From positions 644,120-708,119 of the forward strand of contig JANRLF010000008.1 in the NCBI GenBank assembly GCA_033762815.1: a stretch of 64,000 nucleotides of DNA, in the 5' to 3' direction. The translations under genes were made by a program, and so were the position numbers. This document shows, in pieces, positions 16,962 through 26,582 of the stretch. This stretch comes from JANRLF01 sp033762815. Its GTDB lineage: Bacteria; Bacteroidota; Bacteroidia; Chitinophagales; CAIOSU01. The first letter of the stretch is position 1. Every line of letters begins with the position of its first letter. A model generated the notes under the pieces. That model had not been told where the DNA came from, ran no database searches, and worked only from the letters and a program-made list of their open reading frames with translations.

Positions 16962-17525
16962 CTAAATTTTGATTTTACCCCTAAACCCCCTAGCGGCATA
17001 GTATGATTCGGCACCGTTATGGTAGGTAAACACATGGTCGTATCGGCAGTCGCAGAAAAGGGCTCCGCCCAGTTTCCTGATGGGTGCGGGTGTCTGTATC
17101 CAACTCGATGTCTTGGTATCAAACTTACCTAAACCTTGCAAGTAACGGTATTCGTCTTCATCCAGCAACTCGATGCCCATCGTATTGGCCATGCCCATAG
17201 CGCTGTCTTTCGGTTTGTGTTCCTTGCGTGCTTGTAAGGCAGCATGATCGTAGCAAATACTGCGGCGTTCTTTTGGGCTTTCAGGCGAGCAATCGTAAAA
17301 CAGATAGTCTCCAGTTTCGGCATCTTTACCCACCACATCGGGCTCACCCCCAGTGCGTTCCATTTCGTTCAGCGACCATAACTTATCTTCGGTAGTGGTT
17401 AGCCTAGCTAGTATTTCGTCCCATTGCAAGCCTTTGTGCCGTTGTGTGTTTTTTTCAAAACGGCTTTTCAAAGCTTTTAGCAATGCTTCCCTTTCTTCTC
17501 CTGATAGTTGTTTCTTATTGGCCAT
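16962..17525 (-). CDS. DUF4256 domain-containing protein
   Basis: 187 aa matching DUF4256 by its conserved blocks: MERTGGEPDVVG, DYLFYDCSPESPKERRS, AMGMANTMGIELLDE and GGALFCDCRYDHVFTYHNGAESYYAARGFRG. Function is unknown. It is intact and full-length for the family. It shares direction and a 100-bp spacing with the toxin-antitoxin genes but no obvious functional link. Confidence 0.88.
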   Translation of the reverse strand: MANKKQLSGEEREALLKALKSRFEKNTQRHKGLQWDEILARLTTTEDKLWSLNEMERTGGEPDVVGKDAETGDYLFYDCSPESPKERRSICYDHAALQARKEHKPKDSAMGMANTMGIELLDEDEYRYLQGLGKFDTKTSSWIQTPAPIRKLGGALFCDCRYDHVFTYHNGAESYYAARGFRGKIKI

Positions 17526-17540
17526 AATATAAACTTAAAA

Positions 17541-19178
17541 TTAAGGGCTTGTTACTTGATAAAAACCACTGGTGTTTTCTATGCATTGTCGCATGAGAAC
17601 TTGCACCGGTTTTCCGTATGTGTTTTGCAGATAACACTTTAATATTTCCGCTTTTCTGGCATCGGACAATATATAAGCTTTGTGGTTATTGATTAGGGCA
17701 TAATAAGCTGGTTCGTATTTTTGGGAAACTAGGCCAATATCAACTGCCTTTTGCTCATTGAGTGGCATTTGAATTAACCAATTTTGGAAGTAAAAGCGTT
17801 GATATATATCATGTTCTTTCGCAGGGATGAACAAGCGATAGTCTAAATATGACCAATACTTTTCTCCCCCAATTATTGTAGCATCACTTGGCAAAATGGC
17901 CAAAGATTTTTCCAATTTTCCCATATCATTGCTAATTCGATCATAGGTTTTTCTGTTGCCGTAAAAGTCTTTTACGTAGATGCTAAAAGAAAGGAGCATC
18001 AATACCAAGCAGCCTACCTGTTTCAAGGGCAATCCAAAGAAGCTTTTCCATCGCCATCGCCCTTCTAACAGGGAAAAAATCCATACTGTTGCCATTATAG
18101 AAAAATAGACCCTGAATGGCATTTTTATATATAATGCCACTAGCACCATCAATAAAAAGCTGGAAAGAACAAAGAAAAAATGCCGCAGTCTATTTCTATA
18201 TTCCAATTGCAATGAAAATACAAGAAGGAATAAAATCATTGTGAAAGTAAAAATGAGCCCACGGCCATGCAATGTATCTCTAAAAGTGCTACTCAATTTA
18301 CCAGGGACAACCTCGAATGCTGGATATAAACTACGAATCGCTTTTAAAGAGTCAGCACTAAATTTTGGATGGTTTTCATAATAAAACATCTGCAAAGAAG
18401 TCACATCGCAATCATTCCATCCAGCGGGAATTGGATGATAACTTAACCCCTGGTTATCTTGAAACCAACGTTTTTCTTTTAACAAATTAGTATAAGATTG
18501 CCATTCTTTACTTGAATAACGATAATGAAGGCTATTGATGAAAAATACAAATACACCAATTGTAAAAGCAATCAGAGCCACATAGACATAAGAAAGCTTA
18601 TAATTTTTTAATCGAAAAGTTAGGATTCCAATAAAGTATAAAATTAAAATCAGCAAAAATGCACTGAATCTTATGCTAGCTCCTGTTAATAGCAACACAA
18701 TGGCAGTTAACAACCAACCAGATCCTTTTATCTCTCCTTGAAAATATCCCTGAAGTAATACCAGGGCTGCAAGGCAACTTATGGAGGCTACAATTGTGAA
18801 ATTGACATAGAATATAGAATAATTGAATAGCAAAATGATGCTGCTAAATATCAAAAGCCTAGTCCAAACATTGGAATACATGATGAACATATAGTGCATT
18901 ATCAAAAACAGGCTGACACTAATAAAAATGAAGAACAAAGTAGAGTACCAGTCTATTTGGTTGCTTGCCATATATAGCGTTTGTAGCAGCTTTCCCCAAA
19001 TGGGGCTTGAAAACACTAGCTGGGAGGTACTAAATCCCAAATATGTTCCATCTGCCAATGCGCGCATACTGATATCATCATTTGTTTCAAATACGCTAGC
19101 CCCAAAAAGAGGGATAAATGAAACCATTAACCAGTAAATAATATAGAAGGGCAACGGTCCTCGGAAAAGAAATGCCAT
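17541..19178 (-). CDS. Polytopic membrane protein of unknown function, GT-C-like
   Basis: 545 aa with about ten hydrophobic membrane segments in the first 390 residues and a soluble C-terminal domain of about 140 residues. An acidic loop after the first segment (ETNDDISM) sits where GT-C glycosyltransferases and relatives carry their catalytic acidic residues, but no family signature is secure. The gene is markedly AT-rich compared with its neighbours, suggesting acquisition. It lies 15 bp behind the DUF4256 gene on the minus strand. Confidence 0.7.
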   Translation of the reverse strand: MAFLFRGPLPFYIIYWLMVSFIPLFGASVFETNDDISMRALADGTYLGFSTSQLVFSSPIWGKLLQTLYMASNQIDWYSTLFFIFISVSLFLIMHYMFIMYSNVWTRLLIFSSIILLFNYSIFYVNFTIVASISCLAALVLLQGYFQGEIKGSGWLLTAIVLLLTGASIRFSAFLLILILYFIGILTFRLKNYKLSYVYVALIAFTIGVFVFFINSLHYRYSSKEWQSYTNLLKEKRWFQDNQGLSYHPIPAGWNDCDVTSLQMFYYENHPKFSADSLKAIRSLYPAFEVVPGKLSSTFRDTLHGRGLIFTFTMILFLLVFSLQLEYRNRLRHFFFVLSSFLLMVLVALYIKMPFRVYFSIMATVWIFSLLEGRWRWKSFFGLPLKQVGCLVLMLLSFSIYVKDFYGNRKTYDRISNDMGKLEKSLAILPSDATIIGGEKYWSYLDYRLFIPAKEHDIYQRFYFQNWLIQMPLNEQKAVDIGLVSQKYEPAYYALINNHKAYILSDARKAEILKCYLQNTYGKPVQVLMRQCIENTSGFYQVTSP

Positions 19179-19244
19179 TTACTGGTGTTTTGCTTGCCAA
19201 ACTTATGGAAAATATGGAACACTAGCGGGTAGCCATTTGGCCGC

Positions 19245-19973
19245 TTAGGGTTTAACCCCTACAAAGGTGCGCAGTATAGGCCTTCTCCACGATGGCTGGG
19301 CATGGGATGTAACCTGCTTAAAACCTGTGGCCTCCAATCTTGCCAGCAATTCCTTTGGCCGCAAAAACTGTTGTACGCTTTTTATCAAATAGCGAAAAAT
19401 AGTGGCCTCCCCCGTGGTTAGATAGCTGATAGGCACAATGAAAAGGTTGCCCATTATCCACCAATAAGGCTTAGAGAACCAATGGTCGGCCAATGAATAA
19501 TCATGTATTACCAAACGGCCGCCCGGCTTAAGGATAGTGTACAGTTGGCGCAAACAGGCATCATAGTCGGGCATGTTGCGTAAGCCATAAGCCATAAAAA
19601 TGGCATCGAAACTTTTTTCGGGATAAGACAGGTGCATCGCATCTTGCAAGGAAAAACTCAGCTTGCCTTGCGCTATTTGACTTTGCAATTTTTCTTTCGC
19701 TACCTCAAGCATCGTTTCCGAATTGTCAACGCCTACCACATGCCCCGCCGAAATAAATTTTAATACGGCCTGTGTGGACTTTCCCGTTCCGCAGCAAAGG
19801 TCGAGTACATATTCATCCCCCTTTAGGTTTAGGAAGCCAGCACTTCTGTCCAAATCTTCTTGGTAACCTTGGCTAAGTCCCGTAGCCATGTCATATCGTC
19901 TGGCAATCTTGTTGAACTCCTTAGGTACTTTTGCTTTCTGGTCGAGTAAAGCGGTAGGACTTGATGCGCTCAT
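19245..19973 (-). CDS. UbiE-like class I SAM-dependent methyltransferase
   Basis: 242 aa. Motif I reads VLDLCCGTGKST, with acidic residue VGVDNSE at the end of beta 2, then the UbiE/COQ5-like GLRNMPDYDACLRQLYTILKPGGRLVIHDYS. This is the family of menaquinone/ubiquinone C-methyltransferases, but the CCGTGKS variant and the lack of quinone-gene neighbours leave the substrate open. It is divergent from the secreted 717-aa protein. Confidence 0.85.
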   Translation of the reverse strand: MSASSPTALLDQKAKVPKEFNKIARRYDMATGLSQGYQEDLDRSAGFLNLKGDEYVLDLCCGTGKSTQAVLKFISAGHVVGVDNSETMLEVAKEKLQSQIAQGKLSFSLQDAMHLSYPEKSFDAIFMAYGLRNMPDYDACLRQLYTILKPGGRLVIHDYSLADHWFSKPYWWIMGNLFIVPISYLTTGEATIFRYLIKSVQQFLRPKELLARLEATGFKQVTSHAQPSWRRPILRTFVGVKP

Positions 19974-20041
19974 AACATATTTTATTTTAGGCCAACAAAT
20001 CTATAACCAAAAAGTTAGGCAGCTTCTAATTATTTTTAGGC

Positions 20042-22195
20042 ATGCGACTGCTCTACATTTTGCTAATAGCCATTTTCGGCTCCTTTTCCACTTATGCTTA
20101 TACTGTTTCTATCAATGCCGATAATGCGGCCATGGAGAACAGTATTACCAGATATGCCATTGATGATGTACAACAATTGCTAGGAAATGCTTGTGGTTGT
20201 CAAGTGTACCTGAACAGACCCGATGCTGATGTGAGTTTGATACTCTCGCCCATTGATACCAGCCAAATAAAAAAGCCAACCATCTTTTCCAAAGGAAAAA
20301 CATACCCCTACAGCCACTATCCCGATCATGCTTATGAATGGACTGGGAAAAATGAAGGCGGCAAATGGGTTTACCGTCTAAAATCCAATTCCTTTCAAGG
20401 ACTGGCCTTTGGCTTGTACGGTTTGCTGCAGGAACAACTCGGCTTTTCATTTTTTCATCCAAGGCAAACCATTAAGCCCAACCTGAGCGCTTGGCCATTG
20501 GCCAATTTAGATTGGACTGCCAGCCCACGATTCGACAAAAAGGGCTTCCACCTGCATACCATGCACCCTTTGGAACTGACGGAGCAGTTGCTGGATGAAG
20601 ACCGCCCAAATGCCTTACAAGACGTGAAACAATACATTGATTGGCTGGTAAGGAATGGCCAAAATTATTTTGAATTCAATCTATTGGAGGGAATTGACAG
20701 GAAACATTGGCCCAGCTATGCCAAGCAGATAGTGGATTATGGCCACCAAAGGGGAATACTAATGGGCATTGACGTGTCATTACACATGGTACAGCAAAAG
20801 GCATACATGCTTTACAAAACCTTTCCAGCATCATGGAGAACCAAGGAGAAGCAAATTGACCGCAACCTTAAATGGCTGATGCAGGCACCTTGGGATTATG
20901 TGAACATGGAGTTTTCCACCACCGAATTCTCCAATTCGGGCATGGAGGAAAAGGAGAAACTGAGACTGGGCATTTTGAAGCAACTGAAGGAAAAGTACCA
21001 TGCCCATTTATTGGGACGAGAGCATGTGGTAAGAAAAGCGGAGCTATTGCGCGGAGGGGAAAACAGTTTTGCATGGGATTCCAATGCCGTAAAATTGGAC
21101 AAGGAACGTGGGGTGCTTATCCATACGGTAATGTTTTATTCTGCAACTGACGAAAAGGCTCCCGTTTATAGAAATGAAAATCTCCGGCATATGCTGGACA
21201 TGCTGTTGCAAGAAAAGCAAGTAAGGGAAACCTGGTACTATCCCGAATCGGCCTACTGGATTACGTTCGATAACTCCGTACCCATGATGTTGCTGCCCTA
21301 TCTATCCGCAAGGTTGGAAGACATTAATACAATGGACTCATTGCAAATACCGGGGCATATCACTTTCAGCTCGGGCTGGGAATGGGGCTATTGGCTAATT
21401 GATTGGAGCATTGCCCGCTGGAGTTGGAACCACCGAATCAATGGTGAGCTAAAAAAGTACAGCCCCACGGTTTTTTTAGAAGACTTGTTTCCAAAGCCAA
21501 TTGTAGAAATATTCAGCGAGGCCACCGATTTACAAGATGAGTATATCAAGGACAAGGAACTGATACGATACATGGCACCATCTACTATAACCGATGAAAT
21601 GCCAGCACCTATCGATTTGGCTTTTCAGCCCCGTCCACAATGGAAGTATAGCTGGCTAAGGTATAAGGCTCCCACAGAAGCTTTGGATACCGTTAAGCTC
21701 TCGGGTATAGCGCAGTTACGAAAGTACGCCACTTTGAACGATTCCCTGTTGAAGAATTTACACACCCTGCGGGGCAAAATAGGGGCCATGGATAGTTTAA
21801 CCCTAATGCTGTTGGATGAACTTGCAGACGGCCTTCGTATTAATAGCCTAAGAGCACTGCACCGAGCCTATACCTTAGAAGCTTTAATCATAAAACGGAA
21901 AGCGGATATAGCGCACCAGCCTGATAAGGAATCAAAGGCGCTATTAGAAAAGGCTAAGGATATCCGGGTTCAAGGTTTGGGAGTGGTAGCAAGACGGGAG
22001 GCTAATTACCGTTATCCTTTACAGTGGATAGCCGAAAAACGGAAAGACCATACCTGTTACCATTTCGGGTATTTGTACACTACCAGCTACTTGCACTTTT
22101 GGTACCGCGAAGAACAACAGATAAGAAATGACCGCTATGGCCCATTCTATTTGAATATCTACAATATCCCCCGTATTGTTGGTATTATCAATTAG
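20042..22195 (+). CDS. Secreted protein, possible glycoside hydrolase-like
   Basis: 717 aa with a signal peptide (first ~20 residues). The N-terminal ~150 residues end in FQGLAFGLYGLLQEQLGFSF, a pattern that resembles the N-terminal alpha/beta domain preceding GH20/GH67- and DUF4838-type catalytic barrels, where it runs into the active-site barrel. A barrel-like central region (about residues 175-460) contains conserved acidic and aromatic clusters (NYFEFNLLEG, NMEFSTTEFSNSG, SSGWEWGYWLIDW). The C-terminal ~200 residues are helical. Carbohydrate activity is an inference from fold-like pattern only. Confidence 0.55.
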   Translation: MRLLYILLIAIFGSFSTYAYTVSINADNAAMENSITRYAIDDVQQLLGNACGCQVYLNRPDADVSLILSPIDTSQIKKPTIFSKGKTYPYSHYPDHAYEWTGKNEGGKWVYRLKSNSFQGLAFGLYGLLQEQLGFSFFHPRQTIKPNLSAWPLANLDWTASPRFDKKGFHLHTMHPLELTEQLLDEDRPNALQDVKQYIDWLVRNGQNYFEFNLLEGIDRKHWPSYAKQIVDYGHQRGILMGIDVSLHMVQQKAYMLYKTFPASWRTKEKQIDRNLKWLMQAPWDYVNMEFSTTEFSNSGMEEKEKLRLGILKQLKEKYHAHLLGREHVVRKAELLRGGENSFAWDSNAVKLDKERGVLIHTVMFYSATDEKAPVYRNENLRHMLDMLLQEKQVRETWYYPESAYWITFDNSVPMMLLPYLSARLEDINTMDSLQIPGHITFSSGWEWGYWLIDWSIARWSWNHRINGELKKYSPTVFLEDLFPKPIVEIFSEATDLQDEYIKDKELIRYMAPSTITDEMPAPIDLAFQPRPQWKYSWLRYKAPTEALDTVKLSGIAQLRKYATLNDSLLKNLHTLRGKIGAMDSLTLMLLDELADGLRINSLRALHRAYTLEALIIKRKADIAHQPDKESKALLEKAKDIRVQGLGVVARREANYRYPLQWIAEKRKDHTCYHFGYLYTTSYLHFWYREEQQIRNDRYGPFYLNIYNIPRIVGIIN

Positions 22196-22313
22196 CCTTT
22201 TTTCTTCTTAAAAATTGCATTATGGCACGGCAATTGGATAAAGTACCATGAAGCCGAAATGATGACCTTCATAGAGAGAATGAAATTGTTGACCATGAAA
22301 AAAGGAGGATGTG

Positions 22314-22904
22314 ATGAAAACGTTTACTATTATGCTACTGATGTTGGGCAGCCTATTGCCTGCTGCCAATTGCCAAACTGCCGCTAAGAAAATTAAAAAG
22401 AGTCTAGTTACGGAAGATTTGGTCTGTAACTGGAAAACCGGCAAAACCAAAACTTTCTTTGGGCAAAAAATTACCAAGCTAAGTACTGATGATGGATTAA
22501 CCCGCACCAATGTGGTGTTTTGGCCTGTAATGGGCAAGGGAGAAATGGTAAGGTTTGTTTCCAATAACGAAGAACCAACCTTTGAAAACACCAGCGGGAA
22601 ATTAGCGATATGGATTGATAGGGAAGATGAAAACCAAGCCAATACCCAATGGTATACCGTTACAATCAGCGACATATCGGGCGAGGAGCTATATACTTCC
22701 GAATTGCCGGCCCAGCAACCCACCCATTTTAAATATGGGGTTTGGTATAACTATGCTGAAATCGCTATTCCATTGTTACTGCCTGAATTTGATGTAATCG
22801 TAACGAATCGACTAACACAGGAAACCTATGAATATAGGGTAAATGTATCTTTGGATGAAATGCCTACCGATGTGCAAATTGAACCGGTAATCACCCAGCG
22901 GTAG
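22314..22904 (+). CDS. Hypothetical exported protein
   Basis: 196 aa with a signal peptide (MKTFTIMLLMLGSLLPAANC). The mature part is predicted beta-rich and carries no recognised domain. An unusually strong Shine-Dalgarno, AAAGGAGG, sits 6 nt before the ATG at 22314, notable in a phylum that mostly lacks them and supporting this start over the GTG one codon earlier. It is followed by a strong terminator. Confidence 0.65.
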   Translation: MKTFTIMLLMLGSLLPAANCQTAAKKIKKSLVTEDLVCNWKTGKTKTFFGQKITKLSTDDGLTRTNVVFWPVMGKGEMVRFVSNNEEPTFENTSGKLAIWIDREDENQANTQWYTVTISDISGEELYTSELPAQQPTHFKYGVWYNYAEIAIPLLLPEFDVIVTNRLTQETYEYRVNVSLDEMPTDVQIEPVITQR

Positions 22905-22931
22905 GTTTTTAATTCTTAATTATTCTTAGTG

Positions 22932-22966
22932 AATCCCTTGGTTACTGCCAAGGGATTTTTTTTTAA
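22932..22966 (+). terminator. Intrinsic terminator
   Basis: A perfect 10-bp stem, AATCCCTTGG with CCAAGGGATT, has a 6-nt loop and is followed by a run of T. It closes the transcript of the exported hypothetical protein. Confidence 0.92.
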
Positions 22967-23365
22967 ACTTTTTTAATGCTGCTACGTAAAAGCAAATGTG
23001 TTTAGCAATTGGTGCTAAAAGTGTTTTGAGGATTTTTTGATTTTTTTTGAAGGGAGAAGTTTGGTTTGGAATGAAATCGAACTTAGATGATGTAGTGGTA
23101 TGGTAATCAAAGGATTGTCATTAATTTGTCAGTGCAATTTTGCATGGGATTCCACCCCACATTCTGAGGTATCGCCTCTACAGATTTACCCCTTTAACAT
23201 TTATTGGCACAGGCTTTGAAAACAGGCAACAATATTAAATTACTTGCTTGATTATCAATGATTTGTGAAGCTGTTTGGAAACATTGACTAACTATAACGC
23301 GGGAAAAGGCATAGTGATTGGACATATGACCACGAAGATGACGATCACTATAAAAACAGAGAACT
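22967..23365 (+). other. 400-bp intergenic region with a leader inverted repeat
   Basis: No reading frame of note. It is AT-rich with several poly-T tracts. Close to the next start there is an 8-bp inverted repeat, ATAGTGAT (23311-23318) and ATCACTAT (23344-23351), with a 25-nt spacer, ending 14 nt before the ATG. This could be an operator or an mRNA leader hairpin. Confidence 0.4.
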
Positions 23366-24073
23366 ATGAAAAGAATGTTAACAGCGGCGTTGATGGTAGC
23401 AGGACTAGCTACTTACGCACAAAATGATGCACAATTTATCGCAATGACCGATGCGAACAAATCAGAAGTAATTAGGAACTTGGCTTCCTCACAATACGGC
23501 GATGCGATTGCCATGAATGTAATGGTGAGCAATCAAAGCATGGCTACCATGAATGTTCTTATATATGGTAGCGATAAATACATAAAAGAAAAAGAAGCGG
23601 GAAAAAGATACAAAGAATTCGAGGTTTTCGATGTAGCTAACAAAGACAAAGAAGAAGTAGTAATCGGCCTGGTGACCAATACCTTGGAAAGGCAAACCCG
23701 TTACGAAGAAATCGGAACTACGCCTGAAAAAATCGATTTGGCTAAAACTGACGTTGCCATTTTGCAAGCACCTTCTGTTGATTCAGCAGGCATGATACAA
23801 AAGGTAAACGTGGGCGGATTCCGCTACAAAGGAAAAGTTTTTGTTTTGTTGGCTGAGGGCGATTACCGTTACATTGACGGAAAAGCAATAGTAGGCGATA
23901 AACTGGTGGTGGAAGAAATGAAGAAAGGAAAGCCTATCACCGCTATTACCTTCTTCTATGAATTGCAAAAAGCCGGTATAGCCGATAAAAACATGACTGT
24001 GAAAGAGTTTATGGAGCTATCGTATGAGGACCAATTGACCATTGTGAGCAACGGAACGTTAGCAAGTTATTAG
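23366..24073 (+). CDS. Hypothetical exported protein
   Basis: 235 aa with a signal peptide (MKRMLTAALMVAGLATYAQ). The body has alternating hydrophobic and charged beta/alpha pattern and ends in a helical segment (MTVKEFMELSYEDQLTIVSNG). No family is recognised. It is a single gene between a long leader region and a terminator, so it is likely independently regulated. Confidence 0.65.
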   Translation: MKRMLTAALMVAGLATYAQNDAQFIAMTDANKSEVIRNLASSQYGDAIAMNVMVSNQSMATMNVLIYGSDKYIKEKEAGKRYKEFEVFDVANKDKEEVVIGLVTNTLERQTRYEEIGTTPEKIDLAKTDVAILQAPSVDSAGMIQKVNVGGFRYKGKVFVLLAEGDYRYIDGKAIVGDKLVVEEMKKGKPITAITFFYELQKAGIADKNMTVKEFMELSYEDQLTIVSNGTLASY

Positions 24074-24106
24074 TACTCTGTTTTTATATCGTAAATCGAT
24101 ATTGTG

Positions 24107-24135
24107 AGGCGGTCCCTGTAAGGACCGCCTCTTTA
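24107..24135. terminator. Terminator between convergent genes
   Basis: A 9-bp stem, AGGCGGTCC (24107-24115) with GGACCGCCT (24122-24130), and a 6-nt loop. The T-tract is weak on the plus strand. It separates convergent genes ending at 24073 and 24138. Confidence 0.7.
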
Positions 24136-24137
24136 AT

Positions 24138-25085
24138 TTATAACTGCCATGCCGCAATATCTTTTTGCAAAGCACAGAACTCATTCCATAGTTCACTCAA
24201 TATACTAGCTGCTGGCGGAATGTCATCAATTTGCGCCACTACCTGCCCCACTTCCAGTTCGCCCTCATCCAAATCCCCTTCGAACATCCCTTTTTTCGCT
24301 CTGGCCCGTCCCAGTAACAATGCTAACTCTTCCTTACTTGCCCCCCTAGCCTCTGCCTCCACCACTTCCTGATAAAATTTATTCTTAATAAGCCTAACAG
24401 GGGTTATTTGTTTCAAAGTCAACATGGTATCGCCTTCCCCAGCTTGAACAATGCTGTATTTGAAATTGTCATGCCCACTGGACTCAATGGTGGCGGCAAA
24501 GCGTGTACCCACTTGCACCCCCTCGGCACCCAAGGCCATTGCTGCCATCATGGCCCTACCACTGGCTATGCCCCCTGCGGCAATCAAAGGTATTTTGATA
24601 GCATCGCGCACCATAGGTATCAATACCAGTGTGGTGGTTTCTTCCCTTCCATTGTGCCCGCCTGCCTCAAAGCCTTCTGCCACTACCGCATCTACTCCCT
24701 CTTGTTCGCACTTTTGGGCAAATTTTACACTACTCACCACATGAACTACCTTGATACCGTGCTGTTTCAGGTATTGCGTCCAAGTTTTGGGGCTTCCTGC
24801 AGAGGTAAAAACTATTGGCACCTTTTCCTGAACAATGATTTCCATGATTAGCACAATGTCAGGATATAGCAAGGGCACGTTTACTGCAAAGGGGTTATCA
24901 GTGGCGGCCTTACATTTTTGTATATGCTCACGCAGAACTTCTGGATACATACTGCCGGCGCCTATAATGCCCAAGCCGCCTGCGTTGCTTACTGCCGAAG
25001 CCAAGCGCCAGCCGCTGCACCAAATCATTCCTGCCTGTATAATGGGGTATTGGATACCAAACAACTCAGTTATCCTGTTTTTCAT
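24138..25085 (-). CDS. Nitronate monooxygenase family protein
   Basis: 315-aa FMN-binding TIM barrel. The signature blocks are the N-terminal YPIIQAGM, GGLGIIGAG, AEGFEAGGHNG, and the phosphate-binding PLIAAGGIASG followed by GAEGVQVGTRF. Members either oxidise alkyl nitronates or act as FabK-like enoyl-ACP reductases. The ordering and H in GGHNG fit nitronate monooxygenase/2-nitropropane dioxygenase. It overlaps the upstream nucleotidyltransferase gene by 20 nt, so the two are translated from one transcript. Confidence 0.9.
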   Translation of the reverse strand: MKNRITELFGIQYPIIQAGMIWCSGWRLASAVSNAGGLGIIGAGSMYPEVLREHIQKCKAATDNPFAVNVPLLYPDIVLIMEIIVQEKVPIVFTSAGSPKTWTQYLKQHGIKVVHVVSSVKFAQKCEQEGVDAVVAEGFEAGGHNGREETTTLVLIPMVRDAIKIPLIAAGGIASGRAMMAAMALGAEGVQVGTRFAATIESSGHDNFKYSIVQAGEGDTMLTLKQITPVRLIKNKFYQEVVEAEARGASKEELALLLGRARAKKGMFEGDLDEGELEVGQVVAQIDDIPPAASILSELWNEFCALQKDIAAWQL

Positions 25086-26097
25086 AGTTAGGGTTTACGT
25101 CACCGCTAAGGTCAATTTCCGTATTATCACCTATGTTAAGGCTTTGGCTTAAGCCTTTGATGAAAGCATCGCTGCCTACTACTGACTTTTTCAATATCAC
25201 ATGGTGCAGCCTGGCAAAATCGCCAATAATGGAATTGGACAGAATGCTATATTGTATTTCCGATTGCTCGCCAATGGTAACATTTGGGCCCACTATGGAA
25301 TTGGTAATACGGGTGCCCTTGGCAATACTTACGGGATGGATAATAATGGTGTTTTCGTAGAAAGGCACTTCAGCAGAAGCGAAGCCAAACTTCTTCAGCA
25401 GTTTGGCATTGGTTTCCAGCAGTATCTCTGGTTTTCCGCAATCATACCAGTTGTCAATTTTGAAACTGGTGAACTTAATACCCTTTTCTATCATCATCAT
25501 GATAGCGTCTGTCAAGTGGATTTCACCGTGGCGTCGTTCTTCCGCTTTCACCAATATGGATAAGGCTTCGAACAGCTCTTTCGATTCCTTGATACGATAC
25601 ACCCCCACCAAAGCCATGTTCGATTTTGGAAACTTGGGCTTTTCTACTACTTTGGTTATACTATCTCCTTCACCGAATTCCGCTACCCCGAACTTCCATG
25701 GGTCAGGTACTTTTTTCACGCCCAGCATGCTGTTTGCACCTTTAAGCAGGTTTGGTAAATCTGCTTCAATGATGGTGTCCCCTAGCATAATCAAAATGTC
25801 CTCGCCTGGTGCCACCATGTCGCGTGCAAGCCATATAGCATGCCCCAGCCCTTCCCGTTGTTCCTGCAGCACAAACTGGCTTTTAATGTGTGGGTATTTG
25901 CTTTCCACAAAATCGCGGATTTTGTCGCCAAGATACCCGACCACAAAAATAAAATCGGTATAGCCCACTTCCATCAACTGCTCGATAATGAAACCCAATA
26001 TGGGTTTACCGGCAACGGGTATTAAGGCTTTGGGCTGGGTATAAGTATGTGGCCTAAGTCGGGTACCCGCTCCGGCCACAGGAATGATGGCTTTCAT
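25066..26097 (-). CDS. Sugar-phosphate nucleotidyltransferase (NDP-sugar pyrophosphorylase)
   Basis: 343 aa. It starts with the classical signature MKAIIPVAGAGTRLRPHTYT...PKALIPVAGKPIL, has the LIMLGDTIIEADL metal/nucleotide site, and a left-handed beta-helix C-terminal region (about residues 245-330) with hexapeptide-like repeats. It transfers a nucleotidyl group to a sugar 1-phosphate for polysaccharide or glycan precursors. The acceptor (glucose, mannose or other) is not assignable. It is the first gene of a two-gene unit with the nitronate monooxygenase. Confidence 0.9.
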   Translation of the reverse strand: MKAIIPVAGAGTRLRPHTYTQPKALIPVAGKPILGFIIEQLMEVGYTDFIFVVGYLGDKIRDFVESKYPHIKSQFVLQEQREGLGHAIWLARDMVAPGEDILIMLGDTIIEADLPNLLKGANSMLGVKKVPDPWKFGVAEFGEGDSITKVVEKPKFPKSNMALVGVYRIKESKELFEALSILVKAEERRHGEIHLTDAIMMMIEKGIKFTSFKIDNWYDCGKPEILLETNAKLLKKFGFASAEVPFYENTIIIHPVSIAKGTRITNSIVGPNVTIGEQSEIQYSILSNSIIGDFARLHHVILKKSVVGSDAFIKGLSQSLNIGDNTEIDLSGDVNPNYEKQDN

Positions 26098-26226
26098 TAG
26101 CTGCTTTTACATAGGCTAATTTACAATTTTAAGCCAAGGGCGGGTATGCAAAGAGGTTAATAATGCTTAATATACATGGCATACCATACTATTTCTAGTT
26201 TGGCCTTTGTTATTTTGTGAACCCAT

Positions 26227-26577
26227 ATGGAATTAATGTTGGACAAAGCCCAAATTGATGCTGGCTTCATTAAGGTTAAGCAACGCATCTATAGGCAGTT
26301 TAAAAAAAACCCTGATGTAGATGCCCTGTTATTCCTGATTGGTATCAGGGAATTGGGCCTTGTTAAACGCCGCTTTAATAAGGAGCAGAAACAAGATTTG
26401 ATGCACATAGCCGTTTGCAGGTTGTTGAGTGATTTGGGCTATTACGCATTGGAAGGCTTGGACGCCGATGGTTGGCCACATTGGGTGGCGTTGAAGCCAT
26501 TGCCGAAAATGGACAATACGCAACAGGAGTATTTGCTGAAGCAGCAGATAATTCGTTATTTTGAAACGCTTAAATAA
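26227..26577 (+). CDS. Conserved hypothetical protein
   Basis: A 116-aa helical, basic protein containing KNPDVDALLFLIGIRELGLVKR and DLMHIAVCRLLSDLGYY. No known domain is recognised. It lies 5 nt upstream of the cyclophilin-FKBP gene on the same strand, so an operon is likely. The composition is that of a soluble cytoplasmic protein. Confidence 0.7.
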   Translation: MELMLDKAQIDAGFIKVKQRIYRQFKKNPDVDALLFLIGIRELGLVKRRFNKEQKQDLMHIAVCRLLSDLGYYALEGLDADGWPHWVALKPLPKMDNTQQEYLLKQQIIRYFETLK

Positions 26578-26582
26578 AATGT

